Origin: Betaproteobacteria bacterium RBG_16_58_11
GTDB lineage: Bacteria > Pseudomonadota > Gammaproteobacteria > Burkholderiales > Thiobacteraceae
DNA: 20,100 nt
Direction: 5' to 3'
Assembly (NCBI GenBank): GCA_001770235.1
Contig: MEQN01000067.1
Coordinates: 3,478-23,577, forward strand
The notes beneath the pieces are model-generated. The model was not told the origin of the DNA and ran no database searches. It was given only the letters and a program-made list of their open reading frames with translations. This document shows, in pieces, positions 1 to 5,877 of this stretch (position 1 is its first letter; every line of letters starts with the position of its first letter). A program made the translations under genes and the position numbers.

Positions 1-1226
1 AAGTTCACCACGTCATCTTGCGGACGCGCGCCTTGCAGCAACTGCGCCAGACGTTGGCTCGCCACCGGGCCGAGCAAGGCGTGCAACTCGGGCAAGCGCG
101 CCAGGCTATCGCGCAAGCTGGCCAGATCGCGAGGCCGCGCCGAACGCAGCGCCACCCGCGCCACGATGCGCTCGATATCGGCGATGCCGCGCAGCAGGCC
201 GTGCAGCGCTTGGCGGTGCGGCGTGGGCGAGCCTTCCAGCAACGTGGACACGGCATCCAGCCGCGCCATGATCATTTGCCGGTCGCGCAGTGGATGGTGC
301 AGCCAGTGCCGCAGCAAGCGGCTTCCCATCGGGCCGGCTGTAGTGTCGAGGAGCGATAGTAAAGTGGGCGCAGCTTCGCCGCGTATGGTTTCGGTCAGCT
401 CCAGGTTGCGGCGTGTGGCGGCATCCATCAGCACATAAGCGCTCTGGCGCTCGGCGCTGATGCTGACGATATGCGGCAACGCGGCGCGCTGGGTGTGCTT
501 CACATAACCCAGCAGCGCACCAGCAGCGGCGAGTGCCGCGTGCATCTCCGCCACGCCGAAGCCGGCCAGATCGTGCGTGCCGAATTGCTGGCACAGCGCG
601 CGCTGTGCGGCGTCGAGATCGAATTGCCAAGACGGCAGGCGCTTCGGCATCAGTCTGGCGCTATCGAGACCAGGCAGCGATGCATCTTCCGGCGCCAGCA
701 ATTCGGCCGGCCGCACGCGCTCGATGAAGGAGGCCAGATCGTCCGGCGCAATCTCGTCCACGCAAAAACGCCCGCTGCTCACGCTCAACCACGCCAGCCC
801 GATTTTGCCCTGGGCCGGCAGTACGGCCATCACATAGGCTTCGCGCCGTTCGTCGAGCAGCGCGCTATCGGTCACCGTGCCCGGTGTCATGATGCGCATG
901 ACTTGACGCTCGACCGGGCCCTTGCTGGTCGCCGGGTCGCCGATTTGCTCGCAGATCGCCACCGACAGCCCCAGCTTCATCAGCTTGGCCAGATACTGCT
1001 CCACCGCGTGATAGGGCACCCCGGCCATTTTAATCGGCTGCCCGGCGGTCGCGCCGCGTGTGGTCAGCGTGATATCGAGCAGCTTGGAAGCTTCTTCCGC
1101 ATCTTCGAAAAACAGCTCGTAGAAATCGCCCATGCGGTAGAACAGCAGCATCCCCGGATGCTGCGCCTTGATGCGCAGATACTGCTGCATCATCGGGGTG
1201 TGCGTAGAGAAGTCTTCTTTACCCAT
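1..1226 (-). CDS. mutS: DNA mismatch repair protein MutS (5' part, about 408 codons)
   Basis: MutS binds mismatched or looped base pairs and starts methyl-directed mismatch repair with MutL. Translating the minus strand from the ATG at 1226 gives [20 protein letters not shown], then [11 protein letters not shown] (about residues 29-39), which contains the Phe-X-Glu motif that wedges into the mismatch. The mismatch-recognition domain, connector and start of the core/lever domain follow with no stop down to base 1. The C-terminal ATPase half lies outside the window; full MutS is usually about 850 residues. There is no clear Shine-Dalgarno sequence before the ATG, and the upstream stretch is very AT-rich. 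A 23-bp direct repeat that borders an accessory islet begins only 37 bases upstream (1263), so the native promoter region may have been altered. Identification is firm; only the exact start is uncertain. Confidence 0.96.
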   Translation of the reverse strand, partial: MGKEDFSTHTPMMQQYLRIKAQHPGMLLFYRMGDFYELFFEDAEEASKLLDITLTTRGATAGQPIKMAGVPYHAVEQYLAKLMKLGLSVAICEQIGDPATSKGPVERQVMRIMTPGTVTDSALLDERREAYVMAVLPAQGKIGLAWLSVSSGRFCVDEIAPDDLASFIERVRPAELLAPEDASLPGLDSARLMPKRLPSWQFDLDAAQRALCQQFGTHDLAGFGVAEMHAALAAAGALLGYVKHTQRAALPHIVSISAERQSAYVLMDAATRRNLELTETIRGEAAPTLLSLLDTTAGPMGSRLLRHWLHHPLRDRQMIMARLDAVSTLLEGSPTPHRQALHGLLRGIADIERIVARVALRSARPRDLASLRDSLARLPELHALLGPVASQRLAQLLQGARPQDDVVN

Positions 1227-1262
1227 AATAATCAATTATTTATATTGTTTTACAATTTTTAT

Positions 1263-1285
1263 TGGGGCAAATTTGGGGCAATTTG
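1263..1285. repeat. 23-bp direct repeat, left copy (islet boundary)
   Basis: TGGGGCAAATT followed by TGGGGCAATTTG. The identical 23 bases recur at 2533-2555 in the same orientation. Each copy is itself an imperfect tandem of an 11-base unit. The pair brackets the toxin-antitoxin and DUF3223-like genes, as att sites or a target duplication would. No recombinase lies between the copies, so this role is inferred. Confidence 0.75.
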
Positions 1286-1296
1286 CACGAGTTTTT

Positions 1297-1641
1297 TCAT
1301 GCCCTGCCAGATGCGCCCAGCTCTCTGGGGGACTCCCCTGAGATATAGCTGAAGCCGGTGGCCGTGCCATCGGTGCGATGGCCCCAGAAGGAAGGTGTCG
1401 AATACCCGTTGAAGTTGTTTCGAGTGCGGGTGAAGTGATCAATACCCACTCCCGTCTTACTCGACCCATCGGTGATGGCTTCCTCGTAGCGTTCGAGCAG
1501 GGCCACGAGGTCATCATGGTCGCTGCGATCCTCGACCACCGCGCCATCGGCATGACGGGCCAGCATGGCCTTGAAGTGATTTAACGCGGCTGCTTTTGTT
1601 TTCCAGGTGCGGCCGTTGGATAGAGCAATCGCTATCGCCAT
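1297..1641 (-). CDS. DUF3223 (DCL-like) family protein, probably shortened at the C terminus
   Basis: 114 residues. The segment from about residue 7 to 97 (LSNGRTWKTKAAALNHFKAM, then SDHDDLVALLERYEEAIT, GVGIDHF, STPSFWGHRTDGTATGFSYI) matches my recollection of bacterial DUF3223 proteins related to the plant DCL domain; their biochemical role is not well defined. In that family the chain normally goes on past the TDFS-like motif. Here it ends with an unrelated tail (SGESPRELGASGRA) shortly before the left 23-bp repeat, which suggests truncation at an element boundary. It starts 13 bases after the antitoxin stop, so it is probably the third gene of the toxin-antitoxin operon. A GAGG about 11 bases upstream is a weak ribosome binding site. 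Confidence 0.6.
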   Translation of the reverse strand: MAIAIALSNGRTWKTKAAALNHFKAMLARHADGAVVEDRSDHDDLVALLERYEEAITDGSSKTGVGIDHFTRTRNNFNGYSTPSFWGHRTDGTATGFSYISGESPRELGASGRA

Positions 1642-1654
1642 GCGTGGCTCGGCC

Positions 1655-1987
1655 TCAACCGATGGCCAGCTTGACCGGCTTGCCGATGCGGCTGAGCATT
1701 TCCACCAGCGTGTCGATGGTGAACTTGGCCGTTTTCTTGTTCACCACATCGGACACGCGCGGACGCGAGACCATCAGGATCTCGGCTGCCTCGGCTTGCT
1801 TCAGGTGATGCTCGGTAATCCAGGTAGACAACTCGTCCATCAGCTGCTGCTTCAGCAACTGCGTGTCATTGATCTGCTTGCGCGAGGCTGCCTGTAAGCG
1901 TTTGGCTTCAGCGGGCGCGAAGCCCAGTTCCAGGAAGAGGTTCGCTCCCGGCTTCGTCACATGGCGGATTTCGGTGTCGATTTTCAT
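1655..1987 (-). CDS. XRE-family antitoxin, HigA-like
   Basis: 110 residues. Residues about 57-85 (WITEHHLKQAEAAEILMVSR, then PRVSDVVNKK) form a helix-turn-helix of the lambda-repressor/Cro type, as in HigA-type antitoxins that follow a Gp49/HigB toxin gene. The N-terminal part (LFLELGFAPAEAKRL) is typical of the short XRE antitoxins with the 'LGF..AEA..L' signature. Its start overlaps the end of the upstream toxin gene by 4 bases (ATGA), so the two are translationally coupled, with the toxin first as in higBA. It is expected to neutralise the toxin and repress its own operon, probably through the palindrome at 2339-2356. Confidence 0.85.
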   Translation of the reverse strand: MKIDTEIRHVTKPGANLFLELGFAPAEAKRLQAASRKQINDTQLLKQQLMDELSTWITEHHLKQAEAAEILMVSRPRVSDVVNKKTAKFTIDTLVEMLSRIGKPVKLAIG

Positions 1988-2328
1988 TTCCTAACCTTTC
2001 TCGCGTCGGCCACAGCGCGGTAGCGCGCCTCGGCAATGCCCTTGTCCTGCTTGCTGGTCGCCTGCGTCTTCTTCTGGAAGCAGTGCAGGACATACACTGC
2101 TTCCTCGAACTTGGCGACGTACATCACTCGATAGATGCCGCTGGCTTCCCGAATGCGGATTTCCTTGGTACCAGCCCCGACATCATCGAATGGCTTCCAA
2201 TCGTCCGGGTCCAAACCAACTTGAACCTTGCCCAACTGGAAACCGGCAGAGCGACGTGGTTCGTCCGGGAATGCCAACAAGTCGTCATAGGCGGAGCCAA
2301 CCCAACGAATTTCTTTTTCGTCACTCAT
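1984..2328 (-). CDS. Type II toxin of the phage Gp49/HigB (RelE-like) family
   Basis: 114 residues from the ATG at 2328; a GTG directly in front (2331) would add one codon. The centre and end, EIRIREASGIYRVMYVAKF and AVYVLHCFQKKTQATSKQD then AEARYR, are the hallmark of phage-related Gp49-like toxins: a RelE-fold mRNA interferase whose basic C-terminal helix contacts RNA. By family, it cuts mRNA at the ribosome and is held inactive by the downstream XRE protein. The start is preceded by a perfect 18-bp palindrome, a likely operator and promoter element. The gene lies inside the islet bounded by the 23-bp repeats. Confidence 0.85.
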   Translation of the reverse strand: MSDEKEIRWVGSAYDDLLAFPDEPRRSAGFQLGKVQVGLDPDDWKPFDDVGAGTKEIRIREASGIYRVMYVAKFEEAVYVLHCFQKKTQATSKQDKGIAEARYRAVADARKVRK

Positions 2329-2338
2329 CACTCTACTA

Positions 2339-2356
2339 CGTATAAAATTTTATACG
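2339..2356. promoter_or_regulatory. Perfect 18-bp palindrome upstream of the toxin-antitoxin pair (putative operator)
   Basis: CGTATAAAATTTTATACG is its own reverse complement. It sits 8-11 bases upstream of the toxin start on the minus strand and includes a -10-like TATAAA. A DNA-binding antitoxin dimer could cover it and block the promoter. The sequence is seen directly; the role is inferred. Confidence 0.6.
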
Positions 2357-2532
2357 CATCAAGGACACAAGTCAAGTTCTTCAAGAGGAGCGTGCGTTGA
2401 GCCGGCGCTCCCGCCGAGTGAATCAATTTCGCAGTCCGTCGGCACCGTCATGGTCCAGCGCGGTGTCACGTGGCATCCTGAAAGCTACGCTCGCACACGA
2501 CTGGCTATGCCCCAGTATGCGATCCGATTTCG

Positions 2533-2555
2533 TGGGGCAAATTTGGGGCAATTTG
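2533..2555. repeat. 23-bp direct repeat, right copy (islet boundary)
   Basis: Identical to 1263-1285, 1270 bases away. Between the toxin start and gltX (2329-2726) I see only the palindrome, this repeat and no convincing coding sequence. Confidence 0.75.
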
Positions 2556-2726
2556 AGCGCCAAACCATGCCCATCTATGCCAATTCGACCTCTGTGAGGC
2601 GATGGCTGTCATCCGTCTAACTTGTTGCTGCGAAAGAGAAAAGTCGATCTCTGGCAGCGTATTTAGTCAGTGTCCCAACACAATGGGTGTATGCGCTTCA
2701 AGCGGTACGGCCATCGTATCCATCGA

Positions 2727-4115
2727 TTAAGCCGGATAGCGCGCCAAATGATCGCGGATGCGCGCCAGCACCGCATCGCGCCCGATCAGCGCCATCACTG
2801 CATCGATCGAAGGCGTTTGCGTTTCGCCGGTGATCATCACGCGCAGCGGCATGGCGACTTGCGGCATTTTCAAACTATGTGCCGCGCAGATTTCTTTGAT
2901 CAGCGGGTTCAAGCTTTCTTTATTCCACGTAACCGATTCGAGGCGCGACACCAGCGCTTCCAGCGCGGGCTTAACGGCGGCGGTGAGATGTTGTTTGCGC
3001 AAATCCTCATGCGCTTCCAACGGGCGGTAGAAATACACTGCGGCATCGGCCAGCTCTTCCAGCGTGCTCACGCGTTCCTTGAGCAGGCCGAATACCTCAG
3101 TAGGATTCGGCCCATGCGCCGGGTCGCAGCAATCCTGCGCCATGAAAGGCCGCGCCAGCTCAACCAGACGCGCATTGTCTGCCGCCTTGAGGTATTGCTG
3201 ATTCACCCAGGATAATTTTTCAGGATCAAATTTCGCCGGGGATTTGCTGATCGATTCCAAATTGAACCATTCCACGAATTGATCGAGCGCAAAAACTTCT
3301 TCGTCGCCATGCGACCAACCCAGCCGCGCCAAGTAATTGAGCAACGCTTCGGGCAAATAGCCATCTTCAAAATACTGCATCACGCTCACTGCACCATGAC
3401 GCTTGGAAAGGCGCTCGCCATCGTGGCCGAGAATCATCGGCACATGCGCATATTGCGGCAGCGGCGCGCCGAGCGCCTGGAGGATATTGATCTGGCGCGG
3501 CGTATTGTTGAGATGGTCATCCCCGCGAATTACATGCGTGATGCTCATATCCCAATCATCCACCACCACGCAAAAATTATAAGTCGGCGTGCCGTCGCCG
3601 CGCGCGATGATCAGATCGTCCATCTCGCTATTGCTCACCACGACGCGGCCTTTGACCAGATCGTCGATCACCACCGCACCCTCGGTCGGGTTCTTGAAGC
3701 GCACCACCGGGCTCACCCCGTGCACAGAGGTCGTACGCTGCCGGCAACGGCCGTCGTAGCGCGGCTTCTCGCCCTTCGCTCGCTGCGCTTCGCGCATGGC
3801 TTCCAGCTCATCCCTGCTGCAATAGCAGTGATAGGCATGGCCTTCGTCGAGCAGTTGCTGGATCACCTGCTTGTAGCGCGGCATGCGCTGCATTTGAAAA
3901 AACGGGCCTTCGTCGTAATCCAGATTCAGCCAAGCCATGCCATCCAGAATCGCCTGCACCGATTCCGGCGAGGAACGCTCCAGATCGGTATCTTCCACGC
4001 GCAAAATAAAGGTGCCGCCATGCTTCTTCGCATAGGCCCAGGAAAACAGCGCCGTGCGCGCGCCACCGATATGCAGATAGCCGGTCGGGCTGGGAGCGAA
4101 ACGAGTGCGAACCAT
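2727..4115 (-). CDS. gltX: Glutamate--tRNA ligase (GltX)
   Basis: Class I aminoacyl-tRNA synthetase that charges tRNA-Glu with glutamate, in the cytoplasm. The product from the ATG at 4115 is 462 residues, a normal bacterial length, and begins MVRTRFAPSPTGYLHIGGAR. The HIGH-type signature (HIGG) is at residues 15-18 and the second signature RLSKR is at 235-239; the Rossmann catalytic core and helical anticodon-binding domain follow. An upstream in-frame start at 4217 would add 34 residues not found in the family, so 4115 is preferred. The cysteines at about 97 and 99 (YHCYCSR) and C124 suggest a zinc-binding insert as in some proteobacterial GluRS. It stands between the islet and the tRNA-Val gene. 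Confidence 0.97.
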   Translation of the reverse strand: MVRTRFAPSPTGYLHIGGARTALFSWAYAKKHGGTFILRVEDTDLERSSPESVQAILDGMAWLNLDYDEGPFFQMQRMPRYKQVIQQLLDEGHAYHCYCSRDELEAMREAQRAKGEKPRYDGRCRQRTTSVHGVSPVVRFKNPTEGAVVIDDLVKGRVVVSNSEMDDLIIARGDGTPTYNFCVVVDDWDMSITHVIRGDDHLNNTPRQINILQALGAPLPQYAHVPMILGHDGERLSKRHGAVSVMQYFEDGYLPEALLNYLARLGWSHGDEEVFALDQFVEWFNLESISKSPAKFDPEKLSWVNQQYLKAADNARLVELARPFMAQDCCDPAHGPNPTEVFGLLKERVSTLEELADAAVYFYRPLEAHEDLRKQHLTAAVKPALEALVSRLESVTWNKESLNPLIKEICAAHSLKMPQVAMPLRVMITGETQTPSIDAVMALIGRDAVLARIRDHLARYPA

Positions 4116-4222
4116 GGGGATAGACCGAGAAAAAGGCGTTATTTTACGGGAAATACCCACCCCCCGCCCAGGTAAAAATTTGACCGAAAACAGGGGGATA
4201 TGGTTAAATGCGGCCACTCTAT

Positions 4223-4297
4223 TGGCGGTTAGCTCAGTGGTAGAGCACTGCCTTCACACGGCAGGGGTCGGCAGTTCGAAACTGCCACCGCCAACCA
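4223..4297 (+). tRNA. tRNA-Val (anticodon CAC)
   Basis: 75 bases fold as a full cloverleaf. The acceptor stem TGGCGGT pairs with ACCGCCA; the D stem is GCTC/GAGC with loop AGTGGTA; the anticodon stem CTGCC/GGCAG encloses TTCACAC, giving anticodon CAC (reads GUG); the T stem GGCAG/CTGCC has loop TTCGAAA. The discriminator A and an encoded CCA end follow. An integrase remnant begins 23 bases downstream, so the 3' end was probably used as an attachment site. Confidence 0.96.
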
Positions 4298-4320
4298 ATC
4301 ACACCTTCAAGATCAGCACT

Positions 4321-4460
4321 TTACGCAGCATCTTCCGATGCCACACCTGCATCGTTGGCAGGGTGTGCCAAAAGTGTGCCACGCTGCCCCACCACCGAAA
4401 CCACTTCACGCGCTTTGTCCGGTGCGACGTGCGCGTACCTCTCCGCCGTTCTCACTGAAG
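4321..4460 (-). pseudogene. C-terminal remnant of a tyrosine-recombinase integrase
   Basis: On the minus strand, an open frame ending with TAA at 4323-4321 reads SVRTAERYAHVAPDKAREVV and then SVVGQRGTLLAHPANDAG. The block TAERYAHVAPDKAREVV is the end of phage-type integrases and holds the catalytic tyrosine (ERYAHV). The upstream frame (towards 4500) loses similarity at once and lacks the Arg-His-x-x-Arg catalytic residues, so only a stub of about 45 codons remains. It lies tail-to-tail with the tRNA-Val gene, the classic place for an element that integrated into the tRNA 3' end. Confidence 0.8.
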
Positions 4461-4514
4461 CACTGACAGTTGGTGTTGATTGATCTCCCCTGTCCCTGGC
4501 ATTATTTTTGGTTT

Positions 4515-4928
4515 TTATAGCTTCAAAATTTCAATCAATTTTCGCACAGTAACAATATGCGTTTTCCCATGCCGACCTAGTGCGAGCACATCTTCTTTAT
4601 CACCCGTCACCAGATAATCCGCCTGGCTCGCTTGCGCCATCGCGAATAAAAAATTGTCTGCCGGATCAGGCGAGACATCTACCTTCTCATTCACTTCAAT
4701 GTAAATAGCCAACTCGCGTAGTTCATTGAGCATCGTCCCGGCTTCCGAGGGCCGAATATATTGCTGCACCCTCGGATAGCGGGTCACCCGTCTAAACTCG
4801 TCAAATTGCGCAGCGCAACTCACCAGCGCGATGCGCCCTGATCTTGCGGCTTCATAAATCTGGCGCGCTACCGATTTCGGGCTTATCAGCGCGCTGATCA
4901 GGATATTCGTATCAAGTACAACACGCAT
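4515..4928 (-). CDS. PIN-domain toxin (putative ribonuclease, COG1569-like)
   Basis: 137 residues covering one PIN domain. The acidic residues expected to bind the catalytic metal are visible: D6 in MRVVLDTNILISALIS, E44 (QFDEFRRV), D91 in DPADNFLFAMA, and D110 in YLVTGDKEDVL. PIN toxins cut RNA and are paired with a DNA-binding antitoxin; this subtype (Asp-Pro-x-Asp-Asn...Thr-Gly-Asp-Lys-Asp) belongs to the 'putative toxin-antitoxin system toxin component, PIN family'. It starts 6 bases after the stop of the antitoxin gene, so they form one operon. It looks intact and lies just beyond the integrase stub. Confidence 0.9.
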   Translation of the reverse strand: MRVVLDTNILISALISPKSVARQIYEAARSGRIALVSCAAQFDEFRRVTRYPRVQQYIRPSEAGTMLNELRELAIYIEVNEKVDVSPDPADNFLFAMAQASQADYLVTGDKEDVLALGRHGKTHIVTVRKLIEILKL

Positions 4929-4934
4929 GTGCGG

Positions 4935-5213
4935 CTATTTTTTGTTTAACAGTTTTGCAAACATCTCCGCTTTCATATCAGCCCGCACAGCGGCAAGCGC
5001 CTCGTCGATTGCCGCCTCGATCTCTCCATCCGTAACGCTTGCATTGCGCTCCCGAACTTCTGCTACGGTTTTATCGAGCACACGCCAGCGTACCGCTTCC
5101 TCAACGAATTTAGATAAATCGCCCTTCTTCATGCCATGCTGGGCAAGGTAAGATCGGAGCGAAATATCCGTCCCCTTGGAAACCTTGATCGTCCAACGAA
5201 TTGAGTCTTCCAT
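4935..5213 (-). CDS. Antitoxin partner of the PIN toxin (ribbon-helix-helix-like)
   Basis: 92 residues from the ATG at 5213, which has a perfect GGAGGT four bases upstream; an in-frame TTG at 5225 lies within that ribosome binding region and is rejected. The N-terminal half (IRWTIKVSKGTDISLRSYLA, then GDLSKFVEEAVRWRVLD) looks like a short beta strand followed by two helices, as in RHH/CopG-type antitoxins. The acidic helical C terminus (EIEAAIDEALAAVRADMKAE) would wrap the toxin. It precedes the PIN gene by 6 bases. An inverted repeat in the promoter region (5240-5259) is a candidate operator. The family assignment rests on order and general shape. Confidence 0.8.
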   Translation of the reverse strand: MEDSIRWTIKVSKGTDISLRSYLAQHGMKKGDLSKFVEEAVRWRVLDKTVAEVRERNASVTDGEIEAAIDEALAAVRADMKAEMFAKLLNKK

Positions 5214-5239
5214 AAATACCTCCAATCAGCGAAAAGCGC

Positions 5240-5259
5240 ATAAACGCCTATACGTTTAT
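5240..5259. promoter_or_regulatory. Inverted repeat upstream of the antitoxin/PIN operon (putative operator)
   Basis: ATAAACG, six bases, then CGTTTAT: perfect 7-bp arms 27 bases upstream of the antitoxin start, in an AT-rich promoter-like stretch (TATAAACGTATAGG on the minus strand). It fits autoregulation by an RHH antitoxin, which is inferred. Confidence 0.45.
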
Positions 5260-5442
5260 ATTACTGATATCTGGCAAAAATCGCAAAGAGTGAAAATAAA
5301 CTCTCAACATCCCAAACAACATTGAATTTGTAGGGATTTATCCAGAATCAAATAAACACCTTAAAACTGATGTATTTATTTCAAAAACGGGCCATGCACC
5401 TGTGTATCTTGGATATCTCCATACAACCACATAGGAGCATCT

Positions 5443-5583
5443 ATGCCGAAGTTAGCTTCCCCACTGCGAGCAATTGTAAAAGCCCTCGGATTCGTTCCAC
5501 CGCTAGGCGAATCAAACATAGAGCAGTTTCAATACGCTATGAAAACCGCACATGCAAAGGCCAGTAACATTGGAACCGGATAA
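5443..5583 (+). CDS. Small ORF (46 codons) upstream of hipBA, function unknown
   Basis: ATG at 5443 is preceded by AGGAG seven bases upstream (ATAGGAGCATCTATG), better than any site before hipB. It encodes 46 residues (MPKLASPLRAIVKALGFVPP, then LGESNIEQFQYAMKTAHAKA) and ends TAA at 5581-5583. The composition looks protein-like: an amphipathic N-terminal helix and a second helix, no membrane segment. It lies 42 bases before the preferred hipB start and in the same direction, so it may be a leader or extra component of the module. I recognise no family. A chance ORF cannot be excluded. Confidence 0.4.
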   Translation: MPKLASPLRAIVKALGFVPPLGESNIEQFQYAMKTAHAKASNIGTG

Positions 5584-5588
5584 ATTGT

Positions 5589-5618
5589 TTGTCTTGTATA
5601 ACATTTATTGCTTATAAT
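5589..5618 (+). promoter_or_regulatory. Probable sigma-70 promoter of hipBA
   Basis: TTGTCT (5589-5594) and a consensus TATAAT (5613-5618) are separated by 18 bases. The expected transcript start (about 5625) coincides with the ATG at 5626, suggesting a leaderless antitoxin mRNA. Confidence 0.6.
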
Positions 5619-5625
5619 GCACGAT

Positions 5626-5877
5626 ATGTTGTCTTCAAATAACTTATCAGACTTGGGGAAACTACTGCGTGCTGAGCGCAAAGCGCTCGGCATGACCCAA
5701 TCCGCCATGGCAAAAGCGGCAGGGCTCAGGCGTGAGACGATCATCCGGCTAGAAGCTGGAGAGAACGTCGACATGATCACTTTTTTGAAAGCGGTGGCCG
5801 CCATCAATAAAGCGATCCGGCTAGTCGACAAGCGCCATGACTACGAAACCGTGAAGGAGCTTTTCAGTGGCGATTAA
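5626..5877 (+). CDS. hipB: HipB-like XRE antitoxin
   Basis: 83 residues. A single helix-turn-helix domain spans about 8-62 (LGKLLRAERKALGMTQSAMA, then GLRRETIIRLEAGENVDM), the layout of HipB antitoxins that bind operator DNA and hold the HipA kinase in an inactive complex. Start choice: in-frame TTG 5608 and ATG 5617 also exist, but the TATAAT box covers 5613-5618, so translation from the promoter's transcript can begin only at ATG 5626 or later; no Shine-Dalgarno sequence is present. The gene overlaps the hipA start by 11 bases, giving translational coupling that favours antitoxin-first production. Confidence 0.85.
   Translation: MLSSNNLSDLGKLLRAERKALGMTQSAMAKAAGLRRETIIRLEAGENVDMITFLKAVAAINKAIRLVDKRHDYETVKELFSGD

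Noticed and set aside
471..1352. Long plus-strand open frame (293 codons) over mutS
   Set aside because: Antisense shadow of a clearly recognisable mutS frame; His/Arg/Gln-rich composition and no motif.
2397..2597. Plus-strand frame of 66 codons across the right 23-bp repeat
   Set aside because: No ribosome binding site and no recognisable feature; part of it is repeat sequence.
3279..4175. Plus-strand open frame of 298 codons over gltX
   Set aside because: Antisense shadow of glutamyl-tRNA synthetase; no family features.
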